Both the position numbers and the translations under genes were made by a program. A stretch of DNA of 64,000 bases from Lutraria lutraria (taxonomy: Eukaryota; Mollusca; Bivalvia; Venerida; Mactridae). This document shows, in pieces, positions 1 to 13,200 of the stretch (position 1 is its first letter; each line of letters begins with the position of its first letter). The stretch spans positions 48,548,441 to 48,612,440 of the forward strand of contig OZ026833.1 of NCBI GenBank assembly GCA_964023205.1, given 5' to 3'. The notes under the pieces were generated by a model. The model was given only the letters and a program-made list of their open reading frames with translations. It was not told the origin of the DNA and made no database searches.

Positions 1-2
1 TC

Positions 3-167
3 ATCAGGGTCGCTAATGCTTTCAAAAGTACATTGAATGCGGCACATGCTGCTGTTGGTAAACCATTGGCGGATCCTCACATGAAATATTTAATGCGTCA
101 AGCGACAAATCTAGCAGCATTACTTAGTACTTTGTTGAAAAGTTTAAAGACTTTAGAAATGAAGTGA
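3..167 (+). CDS. C-terminal coding exon of an unrecognised gene (partial)
   Basis: An open frame from position 3 gives 54 residues and ends at a TGA at 165-167. It enters from the left edge, so its 5' boundary is unknown. The peptide looks amphipathic and helical (motifs AAHAAVGKPL, KYLMRQATNL and the terminal LLKSLKTLEMK), resembling the end of a helical bundle. The stop is followed by several kilobases of AT-rich non-coding DNA, as expected for a 3' UTR; the first AATAAA downstream is at 737-742. I do not recognise the family. It reads towards the oppositely oriented LRRC74-like gene, so the two are convergent. Confidence 0.55.
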   Translation: MRVANAFKSTLNAAHAAVGKPLADPHMKYLMRQATNLAALLSTLLKSLKTLEMK

Positions 168-880
168 TATGCAATCAATATGTTGAAGTGTGTACATTAC
201 ATGGCATTATTATAAGTCATGGATATCATTCATTGTAATTATTGTAACAACGAAACATTTGTTGATTTAATCATGAAAATCTGATGTTCATCTGGGGGGA
301 AATTTGAATTACCATGGTAATAAATCCTCGGAAAATCCAAATACTGATATTGGTTGATTGAATGCATATTTTGCCATTCTTTATTGTATGTCTTCCTTTT
401 CACATTGTTTTATATCGTAAGTCATCAAAGAATGTTATTTTTTCTCTATGGATCCTAAGTCAATCTGTTATTATTGTATGCCACTGAAGTCAAGTACATG
501 TTGTACGTCCCTCAGATATTGAGTCAACCTGTGATTATTGTACTGAAGTCATGTACAAGTGGGACGTCCCTCAGATATTGAATACATATGTTTACTTAAT
601 TAAATGTAGTAGATCATTTTGTAATATCTCTGTTACAAATTGAATTTATTTTCATTTATAAATGATGATTATATATAGATCAGTATTAGAAGTGTAGATA
701 AATAGAGTAGAATATTTTACGATTTTACACGCCTGGAATAAAGAGAGATATTTAAGTTTTGTAGGCCAGTAGATCAGTGTCACATTTATGAACATAGGAA
801 GTTATGATAAATACCTGATAACAGCTTAGTCTTACATTATTCTTAACATATTGTAATGCTACTGTATTTGGTTCTTCACC

Positions 881-1126
881 ATTTGAAACAGCAGAAGGCA
901 TAAAGTGTTACATTCTGTCTGTCTGTCTTGTCTGTCTGTTCAAATGTTAGTTTCCGAGCGATAACTCAAGAAATATTTCATATTTTACATGAAGGTGTAT
1001 AATAATAAAATACAGGCCAAGAATTAATTCCGTTAAAATCCAAACATTTCACAGGAGTTATGGCCCCTTTTTGACTTAGTTCTCAGTGGGGACGGGCATT
1101 CGTGTCCTCTGGACACATTTCTAGTT
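881..1126 (+). repeat. Dispersed repeat family A, copy 1
   Basis: Begins with ACCATTTGAAA, has a TCTG-rich microsatellite near its 5' part and ends GGACACATTTCTAGTT. Related copies lie at about 23720-23961, 48922-49345 and 52744-53007, sharing TTTACATGAAGGTGT and AGGAGTTATGGCCCCT. It has no coding capacity, so it is a non-autonomous mobile repeat of unknown class. Confidence 0.7.
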
Positions 1127-3216
1127 ATAATTCTAATTTAAAGTAATTTGTACAGCATTAATGAAATCAGGTAAAAGCATGTCTGGAATAAAAACATTCT
1201 TAGTATTGTCTGAAGAATAGTTTCTAGAGAGTTTGTGATACTCTTAGGTAATGTAATCAAATAAAGTGTATAATTAAGCAATTTGTAAATGAAGGGGTCA
1301 AAAACAGGACACTTGATTGCTATGATATTATAGAATTACCTGTAGCTGGTTTTCAACAATGCAAACATGAAGTATTAATTGTACTCAAGGCAAGCAATTT
1401 CTCAATGAAGACATTATGGAATTATATACTAAGTGAATTTACATCCTTTAGTGAGAGATTTTTGTGTCATTATGTATATGAAGTTTACAGTTATAATATG
1501 TAGAATTGTTTTTACTTGACTAAAATATCGTTTAGATGAAAAACCTTATACAATCCTGTTAGATAAAATAATTAGGTTTTCTTTTCATTTAAAACATTCC
1601 AAATTAATGTACTGTGCATCAATTATTATTTTATCTATTTAATATTTGAAATGAGTAAAAAACATGAAGACAGTACGCATTAGATTTTCGATTTGAGTTC
1701 ATTAAGTAAAGTTATTAACCACAACCCTAGGTTCACCAGCAATAGTCACATTTTCAATATTCACAGAGTAGTTATATAACATGATATCATTTTTTTGTAA
1801 TTTTCTTTTAAAAATGTAGTCAATATTTTTTTCTCAGGTAACCTGTGCCAAATATATACGGTACCTTGATAGTTATAGTGGCTTTGTTATACTGTAGGTT
1901 ATTAACAGATATATAGACGCACAGCTTGTTTTAAGTTTAACATTCCATAATTTATCATTTGTTACTTTCTTTTATAATACTAAATTATTTGTAAGAACAA
2001 ATATTATAATTATTATTCTCTGTTTTGCTTTGAAATTACTGGTATATATCATTCCAGAGCAAAACATGTTCTTATTTCAAACAAAGAACTTTTCAAGTTT
2101 TCATCGATTTTTGCTTGTATCCATGACAACAATTGAATATATCTGTGATCTATATTTAGTATTTATATTTTTAAATTTATTACACTGAACAAATTGTATC
2201 CTATATTTTTTTTATTTCTGACTAACTTTTGACATATATACATGTAGCTGTTATCAAGTCAGTAAATAAAGATATTTCCTTGTTATCAACCATGAACCAT
2301 GGTTCAGATATAGGTACAGGTATTGTTAGCACAGTGTATTTATTGACTTAGTATGAAAATGGTAGATTCTTATACTGATATATGCCATGTTTTAGAATCG
2401 AACATTGCCAATGAAAAAGGAATTTGAGATATAATTGTTCAGTACATGTTAGATAAAAATGGATATAAATTTTTTTATGTCTATTATAGCACACAACTTG
2501 TGCGTTCATTCGTTGATTAAATTATGACTTATTTCTTCCTAATTTGGACATTTTTGGTGAATACCAGTTAACATGACATTCTGTAAGGATCCTTTACTTG
2601 TTTATCATTATAATTGTTATTTCATTCATGTATAACAGATTTATTACCTTTTTTGTTGAGATTTTTTTATACTATATACAGAAATGTGCTAGAAATTTGT
2701 TACATAGTAATCAGACAGAGTGATTTATTTAGGTCATTAGATTTTATAGTAAATATTACAAGACATATGTCTTGTAATGCCGTCATTCTCTGAAGTGTTA
2801 AATCTGAAATGACATAGTTTTTACACACATACATGTACTTCAACAATCATATTTTACCTCATATGTAATTATGTAGATGTATAAAACACTGCACATCCAG
2901 TATCACTGATTATCTCCCTTGGTTACTCTTACTTCCCTTGTTATATTAATTCCTTTAGGAATTCTCTATTTCAGTAACATATATAATTTTTGTATTTGTT
3001 ACTCAAGGACCAAGATGTTTGAAACAGATATATAAGGTGTTGGTACAAACTTATGGTAAATCACTTTCATTTTCGCATCTACTTACCTTAGTATTGTACT
3101 GAACCTTCAATGTATGTTATAAATGACCTTGTATCTTGAATATTACATGCTAGCAAACATAATGTCTGTGTACTGTTGCTTTAGTGATGATTGATCTTAC
3201 TAGACCTCATAAAACA

Positions 3217-3347
3217 ACATGTTAGCAACAATATACTAAGATGATATTACATGTCAACAACAATATAATATTAGGATGTTATTACATGTCAACAATTAAT
3301 ATACTAAGATGTTATTACATGTCAACAACAACATACTAGGATATTAA
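3217..3347 (+). repeat. Short diverged tandem repeat, about 34 bp x 4
   Basis: Four imperfect units built on ACATGTCAACAA...ATACTAAGATGTTATT. It lies in non-coding DNA between convergent genes. Confidence 0.7.
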
Positions 3348-4007
3348 ATGTTATTTTGGTTGCTTTTTTAACAAAGCTGAGGGGGACAACTCTACATTGT
3401 ATAAATAATTCAAGGGAGATAATTATACTTCATTCTTCTGTATAAAGTCAGTGTATTTTCATAGACTTACCTAAATATATGTGTATATAATCTATTGTAT
3501 ATATCTTTAGTGTATAGAGTTCATCCTAACAATGTATGGAGAATGTATCAAAGTATTTATGGAATTTATTACTTGTAAAGTTACTTGATTAAATTGTTAA
3601 CAAACAAGTTGTGTATTTTGTCTTCAGTTCTCAGTCATCTATGAAGACCAGTCTAGGAACAAAATCTTATTGAGGTCATCCAATAAAAAATGATTTTGCC
3701 GTAACCCTACCCCAAAAAAAAATCTGTGGGTAGGTAGGAATCTTTTTTTACAATTTATTTTTTACATTGAACATAAAAAATATACCTGTCAAATTGCTAT
3801 TTTTGTTTTGTAAAAAAATACCCAAGAGACCACTGGAAGCCTTTTTGGTGAGTTGGTGGTATAACCTTACTCAAAATATTTATTAAGGATGGCCTGATTT
3901 ATTTTAGCATTCATCTGAGGAACATCCAATTGCATGTTTGTGTTTTACGACTGGTCTTATATGATTTATATTCTTGGGCTGAGGTAACCAGTTCACTAAT
4001 ATCTCTG

Positions 4008-4100
4008 ATAGCCACCAAGATAGTTCAATGGTTAGAGTACTAATCATACTGATCAAGAGGTTGTGTGTTTGAACACCGGGCGAGGCTCATACTGAAGATG
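4008..4100 (+). mobile_element. tRNA-derived SINE fragment
   Basis: Contains an A-box-like segment (AGTTCAATGGTTAGAGTA), a B-box-like GTGTTTGAACACC and then CGAGGCTCA. The same arrangement, with a better B box, recurs at 18600-18765. It looks like a short 5' piece of a SINE. Confidence 0.55.
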
Positions 4101-4221
4101 TTACATATAGAATTACATCCTATGTTAAATTAACAATTCATCTATTTCCTCATCATAATACATGTAAGGGAGACAACTGTACTGTTATTGTGGTTATCAC
4201 CAGGGATAATGTCCCTTGTTT

Positions 4222-7200
4222 TCACTCAGATTCCTTAAGTTCTTTAGATTCCTTTCCTTCAGCATGGTGTGGAAATAACTCATTCAGTAAACCAGCTTGT
4301 TCCAGGAGAATTTTTGACTGACCTGTAAATCATAAATAACACCAACAAGTTCTATCTATTTCATTGAGTTAAAATGAACAATCACCTTGAACTAGCACAA
4401 GGTTTGGCATTAGATATTAAGATATATTTACATTAACCAAAGTTTTACCTATGTGTCAACCTTACATCCAAAACGTGTCTGATAATTTATACTCACGGTT
4501 AAAGACAAACGCAACGTAATCATTACATCAGGAAAAACTGCCAGTTAAACTGCTGCTTCATATAATGACTGTATTAAATGTTATGAAACTATTTATCATG
4601 TTTATTGAAATAATGCATCATAAACAATATTTGTACCTTGAACCGAAGCTCATGCATCGATAGTTTAACTAAATTGTGGAAAATAATTCTAAAACACGTA
4701 CGTCTAAAAGCCGGATTTCCGGACATTTCCTTGGCCATCAGACGTGACAGTTTGAGACGAACTCTTCCTATTTCAGTGTCAGTGACATCACCATGGTATT
4801 CTTTAGCTGCATAAAATCTGGTCATCTTCTTTCTGTGTTCAGTCTGGGCTGCTATAAGTTCTCTGTCAATAGGAGTTCAAAATTCACAGTAAATATAATT
4901 AAATCAGCGTATTTCTAACCAATCTGGAAACAAGCTCAAGACAGCTCAACACCTTTACCTTAATCATCATCTTTGGAAACTGAAGGATATTTCAGCTTTC
5001 CATAGCCATCACTCGCTTGGCTTGCATTGCTTTTGATGCGGATCAAACTACTATTTTTTCAACATCCGCCATTCAATGGTTACACTGGTCCCCGTCCCAT
5101 TTTGCAATAAGACTTTGTAAGTTCAGTTTCCGTGAGTACTTTGATTAAACATACGTACAAGACTATCCCGTACAGTAACTGTAGCAACAATATGTATACA
5201 TGCAGATGTAGTGTCTGTTAATCTTCTTGTTTAGAAGCGGAAGCGAAGCGATAGCTTCTAGAGTGATACACCCAGTTTTCTACTTACTATCACCTGACGC
5301 CTCTTATCCATACATTCGCATTGAAAAACAGTTACCCTTGTTGTATAAGTCTACCGATTGCTGTTTTGATAAAAATTGGATATATTGTAGGATTAATTTG
5401 ATTTTGGAAGCTTGGGAAATACTTACATTGTTTTTGGCAATTTAAAAAACTGTAAACTGTAAAACTAACAAGTTTAATAATAATTCAGTATTCATCCGCA
5501 GAAGTTTCATTATGTTCAGTGAATCTATGTGACTGCATCAAATATTAGTGTTAACTACGAACGTCGATCGATGCACGTACGTCAGATCACGTGCTACGCA
5601 CATCGTAAGTAATAGATTAATGACATTATAACTGTTATTTATAGAATGGATGCGCGTACTTTACAACTTACCCGAAATCCACTTCTCCGTCACCATCAAC
5701 ATCAAGTTTATCAATCAATATCTCAATGCATTTATCACTAAGTGGAATATTAACCATCTGTAAGTAAAAACATTCTCAGAAAAATGGAAGTAATAAATTT
5801 GTTATAAATACAATCTAGTAAAGCTAAGATCCGTGTTTTGTGATGATAAACGAAATATTAGCAGTTTTGGGACGAAAATGGTGGGTGAAATCGGTGAACA
5901 TCACACTGAATTAGGACAAAATATTAAGCAAGAACGTATATATTTGTCAAAATGCTTCAACAACATTTGTGGACGACTACTAAATTGGCATTAACGTTTG
6001 CAACAGTTCGCAATTTTTTCACATAGACATACATGCAAAATGAAAACTGATTATTTTTTAACTTAGCTTGATCGTAGCATATGATAACAGAAACATTTTA
6101 AGCAAAAGAAAATTTGGGGGATACTGATCTCGTTTTTGTGTTATCTGCCCTTGAATTTGTATATTTTGCTTATTTTAGGTCATTTAATATAATAGTATTA
6201 ATTTATTTAACATATATGAAAAAATGTATAACTTAATACAAATTTACTTTGAACTTCTGATCTCAGCAACATAGTGATGAATGATGTGTACCTAGACCAT
6301 GGCAGAGCCCCGACCCATAAGCAAGGTTTACAATTTTGTCGAATTACAAGCGATGTAGCTTACGTAGATTTTTTTTCTATTTGCCGTATGATTATACATT
6401 CCGGAAAATAACTTCGGAAGATCCAAAATAACATGCATGAATATTCGGAGGAACAATGGCTGAAGTGCTGAAGACAGCATTAGTCAAGTTTACGTGAGAC
6501 TGAGTGACTGATGTGTATGGTAGCTTCGACTACAAATTCCACTAAGTATGAAGTGGGATGAACAATTATTAGTTAATCTGCTTGCGATTGACTAAGCACA
6601 TAATGTAAGTACATGTACTAATACGTCAGTGTGGTTGTCACGTAGAAACTTACCCTGAGACCAGATCTTATTTCTTCATGACTGATAGTTTTACTGCCAT
6701 CTTTATCAAGGGATGCAAATAAGTCCATCAGACGGAAGCCCATCAGTTTACCAAACTCCATCAGTACAATGATAGGATTCTCGTCCATCAGCTTACTCTC
6801 CTCGTCGTCATAAATAATCTTATCATGTCCCAAAACCTACATAGAAAACAGTATACGGGGTGATAAAAACGTACAATCTACAGTACATCTCTCCAGAGTG
6901 GCCCTCTTTTGAGCAACAACCTTACTTCAACAACATCATGATGTTTTCCCTACAGCACGATTTAACTATTAATTTAACCTCTCTAGAGCAACAACCACTC
7001 AACAACACCATAATCTTGCTACTTCCAAAGTGTGTTACTTTAGAGAGGTGACACCGTATCTTAATGATAAACATCTGAAGAGCTCTAAATTAATACTAGT
7101 GATACATGTACGTACAAATAATGATAAACATCTGAAGAGCTCTAAATTAATACTAGTGATACATGTACGTAAAAATAATGATAAACATCTGAAGAGCTCT

Positions 7201-10200
7201 AAATTAATACTAGTGATACATGTACGTACAAATAATGATAAACATATGAAGAGCTCTAAATTAATACTAGTGATACATGTACGTACAACTAATGATAAAC
7301 ATCTGAAGAGCTCTAAATTAATACTAGTGATACATGTACGTACAACTAATGATAAACATCTGAAGAGCTCTAAATTAATACTAGTGATACATGTACGTAC
7401 AACTAATGATAAACATCTGAAGAGCTCTAAATTAATACTAGTGATACATGTACGTACAACTAATGATAAACATCTGAAGAGCTCTAAATTAATACTAGTG
7501 ATACATGTACGTACAACTAATGATAAACATCTGAAGAGCTCTAAATTAATACTAGTGTTACATGTACGTACAAATAATGAAAAACATCTGAAGAGTTCTA
7601 AATTAATACTAGTGATACATGTACGTACAACTAATGATAAACATCTGAAGAGCTCTAAATTAATACTAGTGATACATGTACGTACAACTAATGATAAACA
7701 TCTGAAGAGCTCTAAATTAATACTAGTGATACATGTACGTACAAATAATGATAAACATCTGAAGAGCTCTCAATTAATACTAGTGATACATGTACGTACA
7801 AATAATGATAAACATCTGAAGAGCTCTAAATTAATACTAGTGATACATGTACGTACAAATAATGATAAACATCTGAAGAGCTCTAAATTAATACTAGTGA
7901 TACATGTACGTACAAATAATGATAAACATCTGAAGAGCTCTAAATTAATACTAGTGATACATGTACGTACAAATAATGATAAACATCTGAAGAGCTCTAA
8001 ATTAATACTAGTGGTACATGTACGTACAAATAATGATAAACATCTGAAGAGCTCTAAATTAATACTAGTGATACATGTACGTACAAATAAGACAAACAAA
8101 TTCGTAAAATGTATTAGGACGACTTATTTTATTTATATCATAATCATATTATATAAAGTTATATCAACTTTTACGTTCAATTATAAATGACAGTATTTAA
8201 TTATGTTACAACCATTATGTTTACAATGATAGAAGAAGTAGACGTCTTGTACTTACATGGCCATATATGACTTGTAGATTGAAACGTGATTTTTGAAGTT
8301 CTTTTAATAATTCAACAAAAGCTGGTTGAACCTGTTGATCCTGTGGTATAAATACATGTAGTCTATAAATGACTTATCTATGCCATTCATCTTATGAATT
8401 TCTTTCTTTTTTCTCTTACAATTCATATTTACGACTTACGTGGGCGAACACACTTTGTACAATTTGTTTCACAATAAGGCGTCATAATGTTCCGTTCTGA
8501 GATATTGTTTTAACGTGCTAGTATGTTTACTAAACATGGTCTGCAATGAGGCAAAGCTACGTTCTATATTAATATTAAACAAATAAGGAAGGTACGGGTA
8601 CAGTACACGTATGTGCATTAAAACAGTAACTACAGTAACACGTTTATGTATAAATTATAGTAAATTATATACAAACCGTCAGTTCTAGTCTCCATATACC
8701 ACTTGTTGGTGTGCCTCTCAAAAACTCTAGGATCATCATGGCTCCTGTATGAGTTAATGGATTCAGACCAATCTATAATATAACATCAAAGTACTGAAAA
8801 TACTCATGTAAACTGAACCTACAGAGACTTGCACTGAGCACTACATGGAATGGGAACTAGTTTAAAAATTACATGGCGGATGTAGAAAAACTACTTCGGT
8901 CCGCTTAAAAATTCATGCCCGCCGAGCTATTGAAAGATTAACTATAGTTCAGTTTCCAACAAAATAAAACAGCACCATACGATCTACTATTACATATAAT
9001 ATCGGCTACCTGCCTAAACTGACTATATGAGAGATGCCATCATTTGATGATTACATGACATGAGTATGAAAATGTAGTTTGTTTATGTTCGATATAACCT
9101 GACCAAAATATATGGTATTTGTTGTCATTCGAACTGATATGTAAACCCGATTTCCTGTAAGACTAACAAAATTAATGCGCTCGTAAAATGGAAAATGATA
9201 ATTAATGAAATAATTTGTATAATTGTTGAATTTTACTGAACGAAAGTCCTAGTGTCCATATCAAAACTATCAAGTCAATTGATGTGTCTAGAAAATCACA
9301 GGAAAAAGAGCGATGTGTGTATCTGTGCATTACGCCGGGCATGATAAAGAACCAGGAAAAACTATTCGAAATAAGAACATGGATACAAATGCCTGGTTCT
9401 CCTGTATCTTCTCTGCCCCTCTCTCTGGGACGGTCCTGAAATGACCATAGTTGCTGAATGGGCCGTTTAACAAGAGATAAACATGTCAAATTCTAAATAC
9501 GTATTATATTTACACGCAAACATTCGAGGGTATCATTTTTCTTCAGTCCACCAAGAAGTTTCTCTAAACATTCCTTGTTGATTCTATTACATGATACATC
9601 TAGTTCTATCAATGTCTTGTTTTCTGTCAGCGCATTGGCTAACTCTTTACATCCATCCAGATATAACCCATTCCAAGAAAGGTTTAAACACTTCAAATAT
9701 TTGTTTTCCTGAAATGTTTATAATACGTGTACCTTATTATATGATGTAATGACAACAAACCATTACATAGACCAGCTGATTTGGATTAATTTATTATTAA
9801 TTTCTTCAGCATTAAATGAATGCTTTCTGCAATATCGGTCAATTCAAGACGTATCAATTGTATAATTCGTTTTCTATTAATACTTTTATTCGACCATCTT
9901 GAGTAATGCATGTACAAGTATTTTAAAGGATATTTAGAATCGTCTCTGCGTATATTTACAAGGCCGGGAAATACTTTCTACACTTGGAGAAAATTGGAAT
10001 CTTTTTACAAATTAAAGTGAAGCAAATGCGAACGTTGCAAGAGTCCTTCAAACCATTAAATGAAACTTTTACCGCAATAGCTTCAGCGATGAAGCATCCA
10101 CCATCAAGACGTAAATGATTCCAGCTTAGATCCAAACGCTCAATGGTTTCATTATCTACCAGAGCTTCAGCCACAGCTTTACCTCCAACTTCACGGAGCT

Positions 10201-13200
10201 CATTGTGAGATAAATTCAGATGTTTCAGGTACTTGGTGTTCTGTAATATCACAGAAATAGGTGAGAAATACGGACTCTAGCTGATGTATATGTGTTAAGG
10301 TATCGGGATTGGATGTCTGGTCATATCAAGTTTCACCAATTTATAGATTTAAAAACTAAACAGTAATTATAATACTGAAATATACCCACTCAATAAAGTC
10401 CATTGCAGGTTATTTGAAACAAATATTACATTTGGTTGGACATGCATAAAATTTATCACATTTGAACCACAATATTAGGAAGAAACAATCATTCCTTATT
10501 TTCTTCGATTACATGTACCGCGTTCATTTAATTTATCAATAAACATGACAGAAACATTATCATACGTAAAGGACAAGATTACTAATGTATACATGTACTC
10601 GTATATACAATGTACAGCTAGAACTCCTGAAAACTGGAACTGATTTTGTCTGTCCCGGCGAGTTCGAGTTAATGAGAGTCCACTGTACATGTATACATAG
10701 CACATCCTGTACCACATACCTCAAACAATGGACGAACAACCTCGGCATCACATTCACGTATACCGTTACCTTAAATAGACATACACGAGTATAGTGAGTG
10801 GAATGTGAAAGACTTATTTCATCGCTTTATAAAAAAGTATATAACGTCCATTACGGCCTAATGAGCAAACCAAGTCAGACAAAGGGGGATATTAAGTAAG
10901 CAAGTAAATATGTAAGTAATAACATACATGACTCTCAAATCAGATTTATTGAGTATAGTATATTATTAAAGGCACATACAGGCCATCTTTAACATTAACA
11001 TAAACAGCACGGTAACATATCTATACAGGCACCTGTATCACGTAAGGTACACGTATGTTTACGAACAAAACAAGCAATGATAAGAAAATTCTGAAAATCA
11101 TCTAACGAAAATTGATGATTTTAAGACAGACCTGATAAATCCAGATTTTTTATACTGTCCTGTTTGACGACAACATCTACAATACGTTGCACACCTTCAA
11201 CACCTAGATTGTTGTCTGCTAGACCCTGTAGTCATGGAAACAGGTTATCATTTTTTAATGATACATCTATCAACATATTAAAGATCTTATAAGCGAGGTT
11301 TCTTTTAACAACCTTATAAATAGTAATACTTAATTATAGGAGCGAAGTTTTGGTTTCCCGGCTTTTCTATACCTGTACGGTGAACGAATTTTAAATGTTA
11401 AAGCCACAGTAAGGGTCTTGAACGGCGTATATTCATCTTTTGATAATCGCAAAACCGTGGTACAGAATTGTAAAATGGTCCATAATTATAAAACTGGACT
11501 TCCAGTCACAATACTATTTGTCGTTTTACTACTTTTACTTATCGACGAAAACAAACCCCGAATAATGTGAGACAAGTGTTCTTTCTGTATCATTTAGGGA
11601 CCTTGTACTATCAAGAAGTTTCGTTGTTGTTTTTCACATACATATAATTATAGGGACGATTCTAAGATGTATTTTGGCTTTAAAAGGAATCATCATAACA
11701 TTTTTATTCGAAGACTGGCGTCTTTAGTTCAGATTTATAATACAAGACGTATAAAGATCCTACTGTCCTACCAGTGTTTGGATAAATATGTTTTCATTCA
11801 ACATTTCAGCAATATATTCAGCACCTTTACGTCCCATGTTGTTATCACATAGGTCTAAAATCTCTATTTTGTTATTTTCCTGAAAGTAAATTCAATGTAA
11901 CCATCAGTTTCATGTATTAGCCACTTTTTAAAAATGTTCTCAAGATCGCGATTATACATATCAACATGGTTCCTCCAGTGTTATAAGACTATTGCTCTAG
12001 TGTCGTCCCTTCTTAATGCTGGTATTGTAATGTTGTTCCTTCTTTGCTTCTAATATCAGAAGTTTAAGTATAGCTGGTATGATTACATTAGTGGTTACGC
12101 GCTGCACCAATAAGCGCTTCTAATGCTTTCGACTTACAATGGACCATAACAAATATGTAGGGACATAGTACAAGGTGTGTATAACGTAACTTCAATATAA
12201 GTTGCACTAAACATTACAAAGACGCTCCACAACGCCTTCTTACCAACTATATGATTACCTTTAGCTTGCTCTGTCTTGCTACGACTATTCTCCCAAGCAG
12301 AATGTAGTTCATTTTGTGCATCCGCGAATATTCATACAGGAGGTGAAGTTGATATTTAGTTAAATTACAGCCTTTATTTATAATGATTCGATAGTTTACC
12401 AGCTATTTCATGGAGCTTTCATTCTTGTTTAGAAATGGTTAGAATTCTGCTCAACTCGGGTGTGAATGCACAAAAATAGTCCCAAGTTGTTTGGTTTGGC
12501 ACGAACAAAGGCATAGAAGTACAGTAACTGTCTTCAATAAATCGAATACAAAAAAACACAGAAAAGCTCAAGAGAATCACTTACAAGAAGAGCAACACAC
12601 ATCGTCTTTAATTCTTTTAATGTAAGTTGCCTATGTCGTAGTAAGCAGACATCACGTTTAAGAACTTTATAGAAGTATGCTATCGGGTGTACATTGTATT
12701 TTTGACATGCTTTCATATACATATCTTGACAATGTGTTGTTCTGTCACTGCGCTTGTGTATGCATTCATCTTCAGCTGAAGTAAGAACAGACAGGAAATT
12801 ATTATGTACATCATCTTATTTTCTGTTCTGGGAAAAGGAGTGGAGTTATCATTAGTTGTTCAAGTTCTATATGGTATAATTTGAATAACGCAATCAGTTC
12901 TTTCTACAGTGTGTCCGAAATACTAACCTCTTATCATATTTGCTTATTGTGATGGAGCGATCTGTTGGCACTGATATTGAATAAATCTTCGAATTCTTCT
13001 ACATCGCTATGATGCACGTATTTCGGGGACATTTGTCTAGATATAGTATCACACTCCTACATGTTAAAGGGTTCATGAAGAGACAATACACAGAATCAGG
13101 AGATGTTTAAACGTTCAAACGGTGTTGTGTTCTTGCGCTTTTAAGTTTATATAAAGAAGGTCAATAAATTATCTGTGTGACATATTATCAACATTGATTC

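Larger units (their letters stand above)
168..4221. other. 3' UTR and intergenic DNA between convergent genes
   Basis: About 4 kb without a convincing reading frame. It probably starts with the 3' UTR of the left-edge gene; AATAAA-type signals occur at 737-742 and several places further on, so the real end cannot be chosen. It also holds a family A repeat, a short tandem array and a tRNA-derived SINE fragment. For the minus-strand LRRC74-like gene the nearest good polyadenylation signal is TTTATT on the plus strand at 3879-3884, about 340 bases past its stop. Confidence 0.5.

Noticed and set aside
7063..8088. CRISPR array
   Set aside because: The units are directly contiguous without unique spacers and the context is a eukaryotic intron.
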